From an uncultured Blautia sp. (lineage in GTDB: Bacteria; Bacillota; Clostridia; Lachnospirales; Lachnospiraceae), in contig CAKRXU010000004.1 of NCBI GenBank assembly GCA_934424575.1, positions 62,001 through 126,000 of the forward strand: a DNA stretch of 64,000 bases, written 5' to 3'. Of the stretch, positions 58,282 through 64,000 are shown piece after piece. Every line of letters starts with the position of its first letter. Position 1 is the first letter of the stretch. Under the pieces are notes generated by a model that did not search any database, was not told where the DNA came from, and saw nothing but the letters and a program-made list of their open reading frames with translations. Both the position numbers and the translations under genes were made by a program.

Positions 58282-58470
58282 ATGGGACTGATTTATGAAG
58301 TAGGGGACATTGTGACCCTGAAGAAAGGTCATCCATGCGGAAGCAAAGAATGGGAGATCCTCCGTGTCGGTGCGGATTTCCGTCTGAAATGCATGGGCTG
58401 CGGTCACCAGATTATGGTACCGCGCAAAATGGTCGAAAAGAACACAAGAAATTTACGAAAACCACAATGA
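58282..58470 (+). CDS. DUF951 family small protein
   Basis: A 62-residue basic protein of the DUF951 family, conserved in Firmicutes without a known function. It contains YEVGDIVTLKKGHPCGSKEWE and the cysteine stretch LKCMGCGHQIMVPR, which together could bind zinc, with a basic tail. It is often found near chromosome-segregation or mechanosensitive-channel genes; here it follows cobB. GGGAGCAAAG is the ribosome-binding site. Confidence 0.9.
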   Translation: MGLIYEVGDIVTLKKGHPCGSKEWEILRVGADFRLKCMGCGHQIMVPRKMVEKNTRNLRKPQ

Positions 58471-58483
58471 CAAATAATATGCG

Positions 58484-58521
58484 ACAGACCGGAGTTTTTG
58501 CAGGCTCCGGTCTGTTTTTTC
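58484..58521 (+). terminator. Terminator after the cobB-DUF951 unit
   Basis: An 11-bp stem ACAGACCGGAG/CTCCGGTCTGT followed by TTTTTCTGTTTTT. Confidence 0.95.
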
Positions 58522-58560
58522 TGTTTTTCTATGAAATAATATTATGTTAGTTATGCTATT

Positions 58561-58664
58561 GGCAGGTAGTATCCCGCGAGGTGTTTTGTCATGAATATGG
58601 CAAAATCCCGAGACATACGGGGCAAAATGCTATCGCCGAAGGTGATTTGAAATGCATTTTGACC
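58561..58664. repeat. Structured intergenic element, probable dispersed repeat
   Basis: A non-coding stretch made of consecutive inverted repeats. TTTTGTCAT/ATGGCAAAA lies at 58584-58605, CCCG/CGGG at 58607-58621, and a longer hairpin CAAAATGC...GCATTTTG (58623-58661) encloses ATCGCC-GAA-GGTGAT. It runs directly into the TTACTGT palindrome at 58665-58695. The build looks like a repeat or small structured RNA family, although only one full copy is in the window. It is the main content of the gene-free stretch 58471-58771. Confidence 0.55.
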
Positions 58665-58695
58665 AAATTACTGTGAATGTAATGAACAGTAATTT
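58665..58695. repeat. Dispersed palindrome, third clear copy
   Basis: The arms AAATTACTGT and ACAGTAATTT around an 11-base centre. It shares TTACTGTGAATG and ACAGTAA with 26505-26535. Here it lies upstream of a promoter rather than inside a leader. Confidence 0.7.
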
Positions 58696-58719
58696 ATATT
58701 AAATATACAAGAGATGAAA

Positions 58720-58748
58720 TTTACATTTTATTTCCATGGTTCTATAAT
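58720..58748 (+). promoter_or_regulatory. Promoter of the 58772 gene
   Basis: TTTACA (58720-58725), 17-base spacer, TATAAT (58743-58748), 23 bases before the start codon; the short leader contains AAAAGGGGG as ribosome-binding site. Confidence 0.75.
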
Positions 58749-58771
58749 AGACCCGAAAAGGGGGCTACATT

Positions 58772-59578
58772 ATGAGTACCATATTTCCAAGAGAAGAAAA
58801 AGCAGAGCAGATTTTTGACAAGATCCTTGAGAATCCGAAAGCATGCGACCGCCTGAAGAATACGTTTTTTGAGGCGATCCCGTCAGCGGAAGAGAGCGAA
58901 GGCGCAGGAACGGATATTCCGGGAACCGTTTTTGCCGCAGCTTTGTTCAATGCATATGAAAACAAAGATCTTTCCGCATTTCTGATGGCAGTCTGCAATA
59001 ACAGCGTTTTTGACCTGCTCCGGAATTCTTTCCTGATCCCGATCAGATTTAACGATAAAGGAGTGGAGAATCCTGTCCTTCTTACAGATGAGCATGGAGA
59101 TCTGTTGGATGAATCCCAGAAACATCTTTACGAAAAGAAGTTCAGGATGTTCCGTAAACTGTATGACGAGCAGGAGGAGATCCCGGATTATCAGATGTAT
59201 ATGGCAGATGGATTCCGCGAGAAACACGGTTATACCAATGATGGTGAGATAGAAACCGAAAAAATCTCCAGACACACAGGAATCCTTTTGATGTTCCATT
59301 TTCCGGAAACTGTAAAACTCGATATAAACGAAGACAAGATCTATGCGATCGTGTGGGATTTTCTCATGCATCTTCAGGAAGAACTGCCGCGTGCCCTGAT
59401 GTACTATGGAGTCCGTGATGAAGAAGGAAAAGAGAAGAATACCAACACCCTGGGGATTTTTCTTCCCTTCCATCATTTTGAGCGAAAGATGGAAAAAAAT
59501 ATAGAGATTGCAAACGGCATCGGTCTGGGATGCAGAGAGCATATCCTGAACGAAATGGAAAGACAGACAGGGAAGTGA
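58772..59578 (+). CDS. Hypothetical protein, family not recognised
   Basis: A 268-residue acidic, apparently cytoplasmic protein. I do not recognise the family. Visible features are a helical N-terminus (EEKAEQIFDKILENPKACDR), a beta-containing middle with LRNSFLIPIRFNDKGVENP, an acidic LLTDEHGDLLDESQ region, GILLMFHFPETVKL, and a C-terminal part with TNTLGIFLPFHHFERKMEKN. No catalytic motif, signal or membrane segment is evident. It has its own promoter, AAAAGGGGG before the ATG, and ends 5 bases before the ThrE-like gene, so the two form an operon. A role connected with the exporter is possible but unsupported. Confidence 0.8.
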   Translation: MSTIFPREEKAEQIFDKILENPKACDRLKNTFFEAIPSAEESEGAGTDIPGTVFAAALFNAYENKDLSAFLMAVCNNSVFDLLRNSFLIPIRFNDKGVENPVLLTDEHGDLLDESQKHLYEKKFRMFRKLYDEQEEIPDYQMYMADGFREKHGYTNDGEIETEKISRHTGILLMFHFPETVKLDINEDKIYAIVWDFLMHLQEELPRALMYYGVRDEEGKEKNTNTLGIFLPFHHFERKMEKNIEIANGIGLGCREHILNEMERQTGK

Positions 59579-59583
59579 AGATA

Positions 59584-60912
59584 ATGCAGCAGGTGATCAG
59601 AAAAAACCATATGGATATTGCCTGGCATGAATATACCGACGAAGATGGTGCAGATAAGCCGGTAACAGAGGCGAGTCTTACGGAAAAAGCGTCCATCATC
59701 GGACGTGTGGGGATCATGCTTCTGTCGTGCGGTACAGGTGCGTGGAGAGTTCGAAGCTCCATGAATACGCTGGCAGAGACCATGGGGATCACATGTACCG
59801 CAGATATTGGACTGATGTCCATTGAGTATACGTGTTTTGACGGTGAAAATGGTTTTACACAGTCGCTGTGTCTGACAAATACAGGAGTTAATACTTCCAA
59901 GCTGAACCGCCTGGAGCATTTTATCCGGGAATTTGAGCTCGAAGGAAAAGATATGTCGGGAGAGGAACTCCATTCTCTTCTGGATGATATCGAAAGGATC
60001 CATGGCTTGTACTCCCCGGTGGCACTTGGATTCGCAGCAGCTCTTGCGTGCTGTGGATTTACTTTTTTGCTTGGTGGCGGCCCGATCGAGATGTTCTGCG
60101 CTTTTGTGGGCGCTGGGTTTGGAAATTTCCTGAGATGCAAACTGACGAAACATCATTTTACCCTGTTTCTGTGCATTGTATCTTCTGTTTCCTTTGCCTG
60201 CCTGGTCTATGCCGGATTTCTCAAGATTGGTGAAGTGCTGTTTGGAATCTCGATCCAGCATGAGGCGGGATATATCTGTGCCATGCTGTTTATCATTCCG
60301 GGATTTCCGTTTATCACAAGTGGGATCGACCTTGCCAAACTGGACATGCGTTCCGGAACAGAAAGACTGATGTATGCGTTGATCATTATTCTGGTGGCAG
60401 CGATGTCTGCCTGGATCATGGCATTGCTTCTGCATCTGAAACCAGTAGATTTCATCAGGATCTCCCTTCCGGTGGGACTCTGGATCTTGTTCCGCTTTCT
60501 GGCAAGTTTCTGCGGCGTGGTTGGATTCTCGATCATGTTTAACAGCCCGGTCCGTCTTGCCGCATCTGCCGCGACGATCGGAGCGATTGCCAATACGCTC
60601 CGTCTGGAACTGGTGGACCTTGCAGGAATGCCGCCCGCAGCTGCAGCTTTTGTCGGCGCACTTACGGCAGGACTCCTTGCTTCCCTGATAAAAAACAAAG
60701 CAGGATATCCGCGAATCTCCTTGACGGTTCCTTCTATTGTTATCATGGTCCCAGGACTGTATCTCTACAGGGGCTTTTATAATCTGGGCGTAATGTCCCT
60801 CTCCACAGCCGCCTCCTGGTTCGCCGCCGCCCTTCTGATCATAGCCGCCCTCCCCCTTGGTCTGATCTTCGCAAGGATCCTTACCGACAGAACCTTCCGG
60901 TACTGTACGTGA
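59584..60912 (+). CDS. ThrE-type threonine/serine exporter, both domains fused
   Basis: A 442-residue membrane protein. The N-terminal soluble part with IMLLSCGTGAWRVRSSM belongs to the ThrE (DUF1212) domain, followed by about ten membrane segments in two sets (ThrE and ThrE_2 domains). Many Firmicutes encode the halves as two genes; here they are fused as in Corynebacterium. Such proteins export threonine, serine or other small molecules. ATG 59584 is chosen: a longer version from 59530 would overlap the previous gene by 49 bases and is less likely. The 3' part has unusually G+C-rich codons (CCGCC, GCCGCC), unlike its start. Confidence 0.85.
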   Translation: MQQVIRKNHMDIAWHEYTDEDGADKPVTEASLTEKASIIGRVGIMLLSCGTGAWRVRSSMNTLAETMGITCTADIGLMSIEYTCFDGENGFTQSLCLTNTGVNTSKLNRLEHFIREFELEGKDMSGEELHSLLDDIERIHGLYSPVALGFAAALACCGFTFLLGGGPIEMFCAFVGAGFGNFLRCKLTKHHFTLFLCIVSSVSFACLVYAGFLKIGEVLFGISIQHEAGYICAMLFIIPGFPFITSGIDLAKLDMRSGTERLMYALIIILVAAMSAWIMALLLHLKPVDFIRISLPVGLWILFRFLASFCGVVGFSIMFNSPVRLAASAATIGAIANTLRLELVDLAGMPPAAAAFVGALTAGLLASLIKNKAGYPRISLTVPSIVIMVPGLYLYRGFYNLGVMSLSTAASWFAAALLIIAALPLGLIFARILTDRTFRYCT

Positions 60913-60952
60913 TGCTTGTTTTAAAATAATTATAAAATAAACCTAAAATGCC

Positions 60953-60981
60953 TTGAACGAACGAGTAAAGAATGCTAGTAT
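60953..60981 (+). promoter_or_regulatory. Possible promoter of the Rpn gene
   Basis: TTGAAC (60953-60958), 17-base spacer, TAGTAT (60976-60981). The -35 box is also in the left arm of a large stem (AAATGCC-TTGAAC with GTTCA-GGGCATTT at 61005-61016), which could instead be the terminator of the exporter gene. Confidence 0.45.
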
Positions 60982-61158
60982 AAAACAAAGCATATTTCTC
61001 AAAAGTTCAGGGCATTTTTGCCGTCTATCTATTTTTCTAAAATCATTTCAGAAATCCATGCTTTTAAATCCAATTAAATTCAGAAAGCAGGGGTTCGAGA
61101 ATATTAGAAAAAAGTACGATACGTTCTCACGCTCCTGCCCAAACAGGAGGTATTGCCT

Positions 61159-62091
61159 ATGGCAAAAAGAAAGAACCGTAAAGCAGCAGTAAAGAAAACA
61201 CAGAGAACAGGGTCTTCATTGACAGCAAACAGGAAATACAAGGATACCGTATTTAGGAGGCTGTTTTCAGACCGTAAGAACTTGTTATCTTTGTATAATG
61301 CGATCAATGGGACGGCATATGAAAATCCGGATGACCTGAAGATTGTAACGCTTGAGAATGCCATCTATATGGGGATGAAGAATGATCTGGCATTTATCAT
61401 TGATACAAACCTGTTTCTGTATGAGCACCAGTCGACATACAATCCAAATATGCCGCTGAGAGATTTATTTTATATATCGAGCGAGTATCAGAAACTGGTG
61501 GATCATAAGTCACTGTATTCTTCAACACAGCAGAAGGTTCCGGCACCGAATTTCATTGTGTTTTACAATGGAACCGTGAAGAAAGAAGACTGCTGGATCA
61601 ACTATCTGTCAGAAGCATATGAGAATCTGACAGGCGAGCCCAATCTGGAACTGAAGGTGATCACTCTGAATATCAATGAAGGTCATAATAAGGAACTGAT
61701 GGAGCAGTGTCAGATCTTGAGGGAATATGCACAATACGTAGCAAAGGTACGGGAATTTGCAGGAAATACAGAATTAAATGCTGCCGTAGAACTGGCGGTA
61801 AATGAGTGCATTCAAAATAATATTCTTGCAGAATTCCTGCGAAAGAACAAGTCGGAGGTTATCGCAATGAGTATATTCGAGTATGACCAAGAAGAGGAAG
61901 AAAAGAAACTCCGCAAGGCAGAGTATGAGGCAGGAAAGGAAGAAGGAATAAAAGAAGGAATAAAAGAAGGAATAGAGTCTGGTATCAGGAATATGCTGAA
62001 GATGGAGAAATATTCTGTGGAGGAAATTGCAGAAGTATTTAAGATTTCCATAGAAGAAGTAGAGCAGATAAAAAGGAAATCTGGATGTTGA
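61159..62091 (+). CDS. Rpn family PD-(D/E)XK nuclease (recombination-promoting nuclease / transposase-like)
   Basis: A 310-residue protein of the Rpn/PDDEXK-transposase family. The N-terminal YKDTVFRRLFSDRKNLLSLY is the family start, and the nuclease core is KNDLAFIIDTNLFLYEHQST, with Asp and the E-x-Q pair acting as metal and catalytic residues. LRDLFYISSEYQKL and FIVFYNGT follow. The C-terminal ~75 residues are charged and contain the repeat GIKEGIKEGIESGI, then a helix-turn-helix-like end (YSVEEIAEVFKISIEEVEQI). Family members are DNA nucleases now tied to phage defence. ATG 61159 follows AGGAGG by 8 bases. No terminal inverted repeats were seen, so it is not treated as a transposon. Confidence 0.9.
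   Translation: MAKRKNRKAAVKKTQRTGSSLTANRKYKDTVFRRLFSDRKNLLSLYNAINGTAYENPDDLKIVTLENAIYMGMKNDLAFIIDTNLFLYEHQSTYNPNMPLRDLFYISSEYQKLVDHKSLYSSTQQKVPAPNFIVFYNGTVKKEDCWINYLSEAYENLTGEPNLELKVITLNINEGHNKELMEQCQILREYAQYVAKVREFAGNTELNAAVELAVNECIQNNILAEFLRKNKSEVIAMSIFEYDQEEEEKKLRKAEYEAGKEEGIKEGIKEGIESGIRNMLKMEKYSVEEIAEVFKISIEEVEQIKRKSGC
61867..62091 (+). CDS. Possible intragenic small protein (RpnS-like C-terminal domain) inside the Rpn gene
   Basis: An in-frame ATG at 61867, eight bases after a perfect GGAGG (61854-61858), would make a separate 74-residue protein. It consists only of the acidic linker, the GIKEGI repeats and the helix-turn-helix-like C-terminus of the Rpn protein. E. coli Rpn genes are known to encode such an internal small protein that blocks the toxic nuclease. 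The site here is a better ribosome-binding site than needed by chance, but expression is not shown by sequence alone. Confidence 0.5.
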   Translation: MSIFEYDQEEEEKKLRKAEYEAGKEEGIKEGIKEGIESGIRNMLKMEKYSVEEIAEVFKISIEEVEQIKRKSGC

Positions 62092-62194
62092 TATAAACGG
62101 GACATCCTTCGCATAATGTCTATGGACGAACCGGCGGAAACACGGTATACTGTTCTTAACAAATCCCATCGCGGGATGAAAGGAGCAGCAGCTT

Positions 62195-63172
62195 ATGTGG
62201 GAAAAAATCAATAACTTTCTGAAAGGGCAGATCGTGACTTCGATCATATATATTGCCCTTGGAGCGTGTCTGGCGTTTATGCCGGTGAACACGATCAATG
62301 TGATCTGTAAATTTGTATTTGGGATTCTTCTGATCCTGGTAGGATTTTATCATATCCTGATCTATATTCTGGAGAAACTGAATTCCACGATCCTGGATCT
62401 TTTTTCCGGCGGTGTTCTGATGGTCATCGGAATCTTCCTCTTTATGAACCCGCAGATCGTGGTCAAGCTCCTGCCGATCCTGCTTGGAACCTTCATCCTT
62501 GTAGACAGCATCTGGAGCCTGAAAGGAAGCTTCAAACTTAAAAAACGCGGAAGTGGAGCCTGGAAAATCCTTCTGATCGGAAGCCTGATCTTCATCGGTC
62601 TCGGAATTTCCCTGGTGATTAATCCATTCACCATGGTAAAATACACCGTGATCTTCGCCGGCTGGATTTTCCTCTGCAACGGAGTAGTAGACCTCATCTA
62701 CCTGATCCTCCTCCGCCGCGGTCTGAAAGAACTCAAACAGGAAGCAGAAGCAGTCGATGCAGACAGCGAGATCATATCTGATGACGCAGAAAGTTCTGCA
62801 CAGCCAGAAGAGCCGGTCGTACCGGAACCGGAATACGCACCGTGGAGCTCACGCAGGAAAGCAGAGCCAGCAGACGATTTAGCTGACAGTGAGGAAGAAA
62901 CTTCTGATAAAGAAACTTTCGACAGCAATGCTTATGACAGGGAAGTTTCCGAGATGGAAGAATCCCTTGATGTTGTGCAGGTGAGAGAAGAAGAGGTTCC
63001 GTTGGGCGAGCCGACAGAAGAGATGCCTGAGCAGGAGAATGATCCGCCGGCCGGCAGAGGAGCGTACGTAGTATCTGAGCCAACCGTAACCGATGATGAT
63101 CTTTCCGATACCAAAGATGAGAACCTTCTTGGTCTGATCTCCCGTAAACGAAAGAAAAATAAGAGTGAATAA
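62195..63172 (+). CDS. DUF308 (HdeD-like) membrane protein with long acidic tail
   Basis: A 325-residue protein. Residues 1-185 hold about six membrane segments of the DUF308/HdeD type (IIYIALGACLAFMPVNTI, GVLMVIGIFLFMNPQIVV, IFIGLGISLVINPF). The remaining ~140 residues are a Glu/Asp-rich, probably disordered cytoplasmic tail (EAVDADSEIISDDAESSAQP, LADSEEETSDKETFDSN), ending in RKRKKNKSE. HdeD-like proteins are linked to acid stress in enterobacteria, but function in Firmicutes is unknown. AAAGGAGCAGCAGCTT lies upstream. The next gene starts within a few bases of its stop, suggesting an operon. Confidence 0.85.
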   Translation: MWEKINNFLKGQIVTSIIYIALGACLAFMPVNTINVICKFVFGILLILVGFYHILIYILEKLNSTILDLFSGGVLMVIGIFLFMNPQIVVKLLPILLGTFILVDSIWSLKGSFKLKKRGSGAWKILLIGSLIFIGLGISLVINPFTMVKYTVIFAGWIFLCNGVVDLIYLILLRRGLKELKQEAEAVDADSEIISDDAESSAQPEEPVVPEPEYAPWSSRRKAEPADDLADSEEETSDKETFDSNAYDREVSEMEESLDVVQVREEEVPLGEPTEEMPEQENDPPAGRGAYVVSEPTVTDDDLSDTKDENLLGLISRKRKKNKSE

Positions 63173-63176
63173 AAAG

Positions 63177-63932
63177 ATGATGAGACATAGACGAATCTGT
63201 TGTATACTGCTCGCATGTATCTGCTGTCTGTGCTTTTCAATTACATGCTATGCGAGGGCCGGCGGCGGATCTTCAGGAGGAAGTTCAGGAGGAAGTTCAG
63301 GGGGAAGTTCCGGTGGAACATATCATTATAATAATGAATCAAACTATACGGATGACGAGAGTCCGGGCGGATGGCCGCAAACGATAGTTGGCTGGATGGC
63401 AATGGCATGTTTTGCCGGGGCTGGAACGATTGCATTTCATTGCTATATTCAAAAGGCAAAATACAAAAGTCTTCAAAAAATGAAGAAATTTGAAAAGCCG
63501 GGCGAAGACTGGAATGCAAAAGAAATGCAAAAATATGTGGAGAATGCATATTTTGTTATTCAGGAATGCTGGAGGCTCCTGGATCCATCTTATGCAGAAA
63601 AGTATCTGAGTAAAAGTCTTGCCCAAAGTTGGACTACAAAACTTGAATGGATGAAGGTTAAACATGAAAAGCCAATACAGAAACGAGTTCAGCTCCTGAA
63701 TGTGACTCCGGTATCTGTGTGGGATGATGAAGGTGAAGAAGATGCCAGTATTGTTTATCTGATTCATGGAAGAATGATTGGATATTATATCAATACAGAT
63801 ACATTAGAGGTTGTTCGTGGAAAAAAGATTCCGGAGTCGTTTTATGAATACTGGACATTTATACGTGAAGACGGAAGATGGGTGTTGAATGAAATTCAAC
63901 AAAAAGATGAAGTTGATGTGCATGAATTGTAA
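63177..63932 (+). CDS. Tim44-like domain membrane protein with Gly-Ser repeat
   Basis: A secreted or membrane-bound protein of about 251 residues. The N-terminal signal (ICCILLACICCLCFSITCYA) is followed by GGSS repeats, a short acidic linker, a membrane segment (VGWMAMACFAGAGTIAFHCY), and a C-terminal domain of the Tim44-like type (VIQECWRLLDPSYAEKYLS, PVSVWDDEGEEDASIVYLIH, YEYWTFIREDGRWVLNEI). Such proteins are widespread in Firmicutes without a proven role. The start is uncertain: ATG 63177 or GTG 63165, neither with a clear ribosome-binding site, so translation may be coupled to the DUF308 gene, whose stop (63170-63172) lies at this place. Confidence 0.78.
   Translation: MMRHRRICCILLACICCLCFSITCYARAGGGSSGGSSGGSSGGSSGGTYHYNNESNYTDDESPGGWPQTIVGWMAMACFAGAGTIAFHCYIQKAKYKSLQKMKKFEKPGEDWNAKEMQKYVENAYFVIQECWRLLDPSYAEKYLSKSLAQSWTTKLEWMKVKHEKPIQKRVQLLNVTPVSVWDDEGEEDASIVYLIHGRMIGYYINTDTLEVVRGKKIPESFYEYWTFIREDGRWVLNEIQQKDEVDVHEL
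63265..63318 (+). repeat. 12-base tandem repeat encoding GGSS
   Basis: Four consecutive copies of a 12-base unit (GGAGGAAGTTCA and variants) inside the Tim44-like gene. Unit number could change by slippage without changing the frame, giving linkers of different length. Confidence 0.8.
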
Positions 63933-63951
63933 AATGTACATCAATTTTTTT
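63913..63951 (+). terminator. Terminator overlapping the end of the Tim44-like gene
   Basis: TTGATGTGCAT (63913-63923) pairs with ATGTACATCAA (63934-63944) across the stop codon, followed by TTTTTTT. Confidence 0.8.
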
Positions 63952-64000
63952 ATATTTTTATATCTTGAAAAAACAACATATTTCTTGATTTTTTATCATA

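Noticed and set aside
61142..62091. Rpn gene as part of an insertion sequence
   Set aside because: No terminal inverted repeats or target duplication were found on either side; the family name transposase is historical.
1..64000. CRISPR arrays, tRNA or rRNA genes, prophage modules
   Set aside because: No regularly spaced direct repeats, cloverleaf-like sequences, rRNA stretches, integrases or phage structural genes were seen in the window.

Overview
The window reads as chromosome of an anaerobic, spore-forming, low-to-middle GC Firmicute of the Lachnospiraceae, most likely Blautia or a close relative. The reasons are the dnaK-dnaJ-prmA-rsmE-nifS-thiI and mtaB ... ireB-ruvX-yrzB-rnj-ylbF-(mltG-like)-trmR-trhP gene orders, an uninterrupted sigK, a sortase B, a pyrophosphate-type phosphofructokinase, and a DUF5717/DUF5716 pair that I associate with this family. 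No rRNA, tRNA, CRISPR array, prophage or insertion sequence was recognised. The genus is inferred, not proven.

Layout. 1-13.5 kb: housekeeping genes for protein folding, ribosome and tRNA modification, RNA decay and recombination, almost all on the + strand; the exceptions are a minus-strand HPr/Crh-like protein at 6.1 kb and, just beyond, minus-strand sigK (13.6-14.2 kb). 14.3-26.4 kb: a two-unit sugar regulon. Unit 1 holds an Rbs-type ABC importer (binding protein, DUF2291 lipoprotein, ATPase, permease), an RbsD-type mutarotase, a ribokinase-like kinase and a LacI repressor. Unit 2 holds a fucose-isomerase-like enzyme, a two-subunit transketolase and an FGGY kinase. Both units carry near-identical operator palindromes and near-identical promoters, so they are probably controlled by the LacI protein encoded between them. 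The substrate is unknown; a pentose or branched pentose such as D-apiose fits the enzyme set. 26.5-32.2 kb: a three-gene operon of unknown function, with a giant helical DUF5717 protein, a divergent Hsp70/actin-fold DUF5716 protein and a TPR protein. 32.3-39.6 kb: class II aldolase, a ureohydrolase with a predicted leaderless mRNA, lgt, a subtilisin-like protease, an NCS2 purine permease, and PPi-phosphofructokinase on the minus strand.

39.7-55.3 kb: a surface polysaccharide locus. It contains UDP-sugar dehydrogenase, dTDP-rhamnose synthesis (rmlA, B, D, C), a DUF1972 rhamnosyltransferase, a CDP-alcohol cytidylyltransferase next to a LicD transferase, two GT2 enzymes, a Wzy-type polymerase, a pyruvyltransferase-family protein, a TupA-like ATP-grasp protein, a Wzx flippase, and an FrhB-family iron-sulfur/flavin protein split into two genes. 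The middle part (about 46.0-51.7 kb) is visibly more A+T-rich than its surroundings, as expected for exchanged capsule genes. No initiating sugar-phosphate transferase or chain-length regulator lies in the window.

55.3-64 kb: a FliB-like cysteine-cluster protein (minus), sortase B, a sirtuin, DUF951, a structured dispersed repeat, an unrecognised protein, a fused ThrE-type exporter, an Rpn-family PD-(D/E)XK nuclease with a likely internal start for a small C-terminal protein, a DUF308 membrane protein and a Tim44-like membrane protein. A short imperfect palindrome (TTACTGT...ACAGTAA) recurs in three to four intergenic regions and is not explained by any annotated gene.
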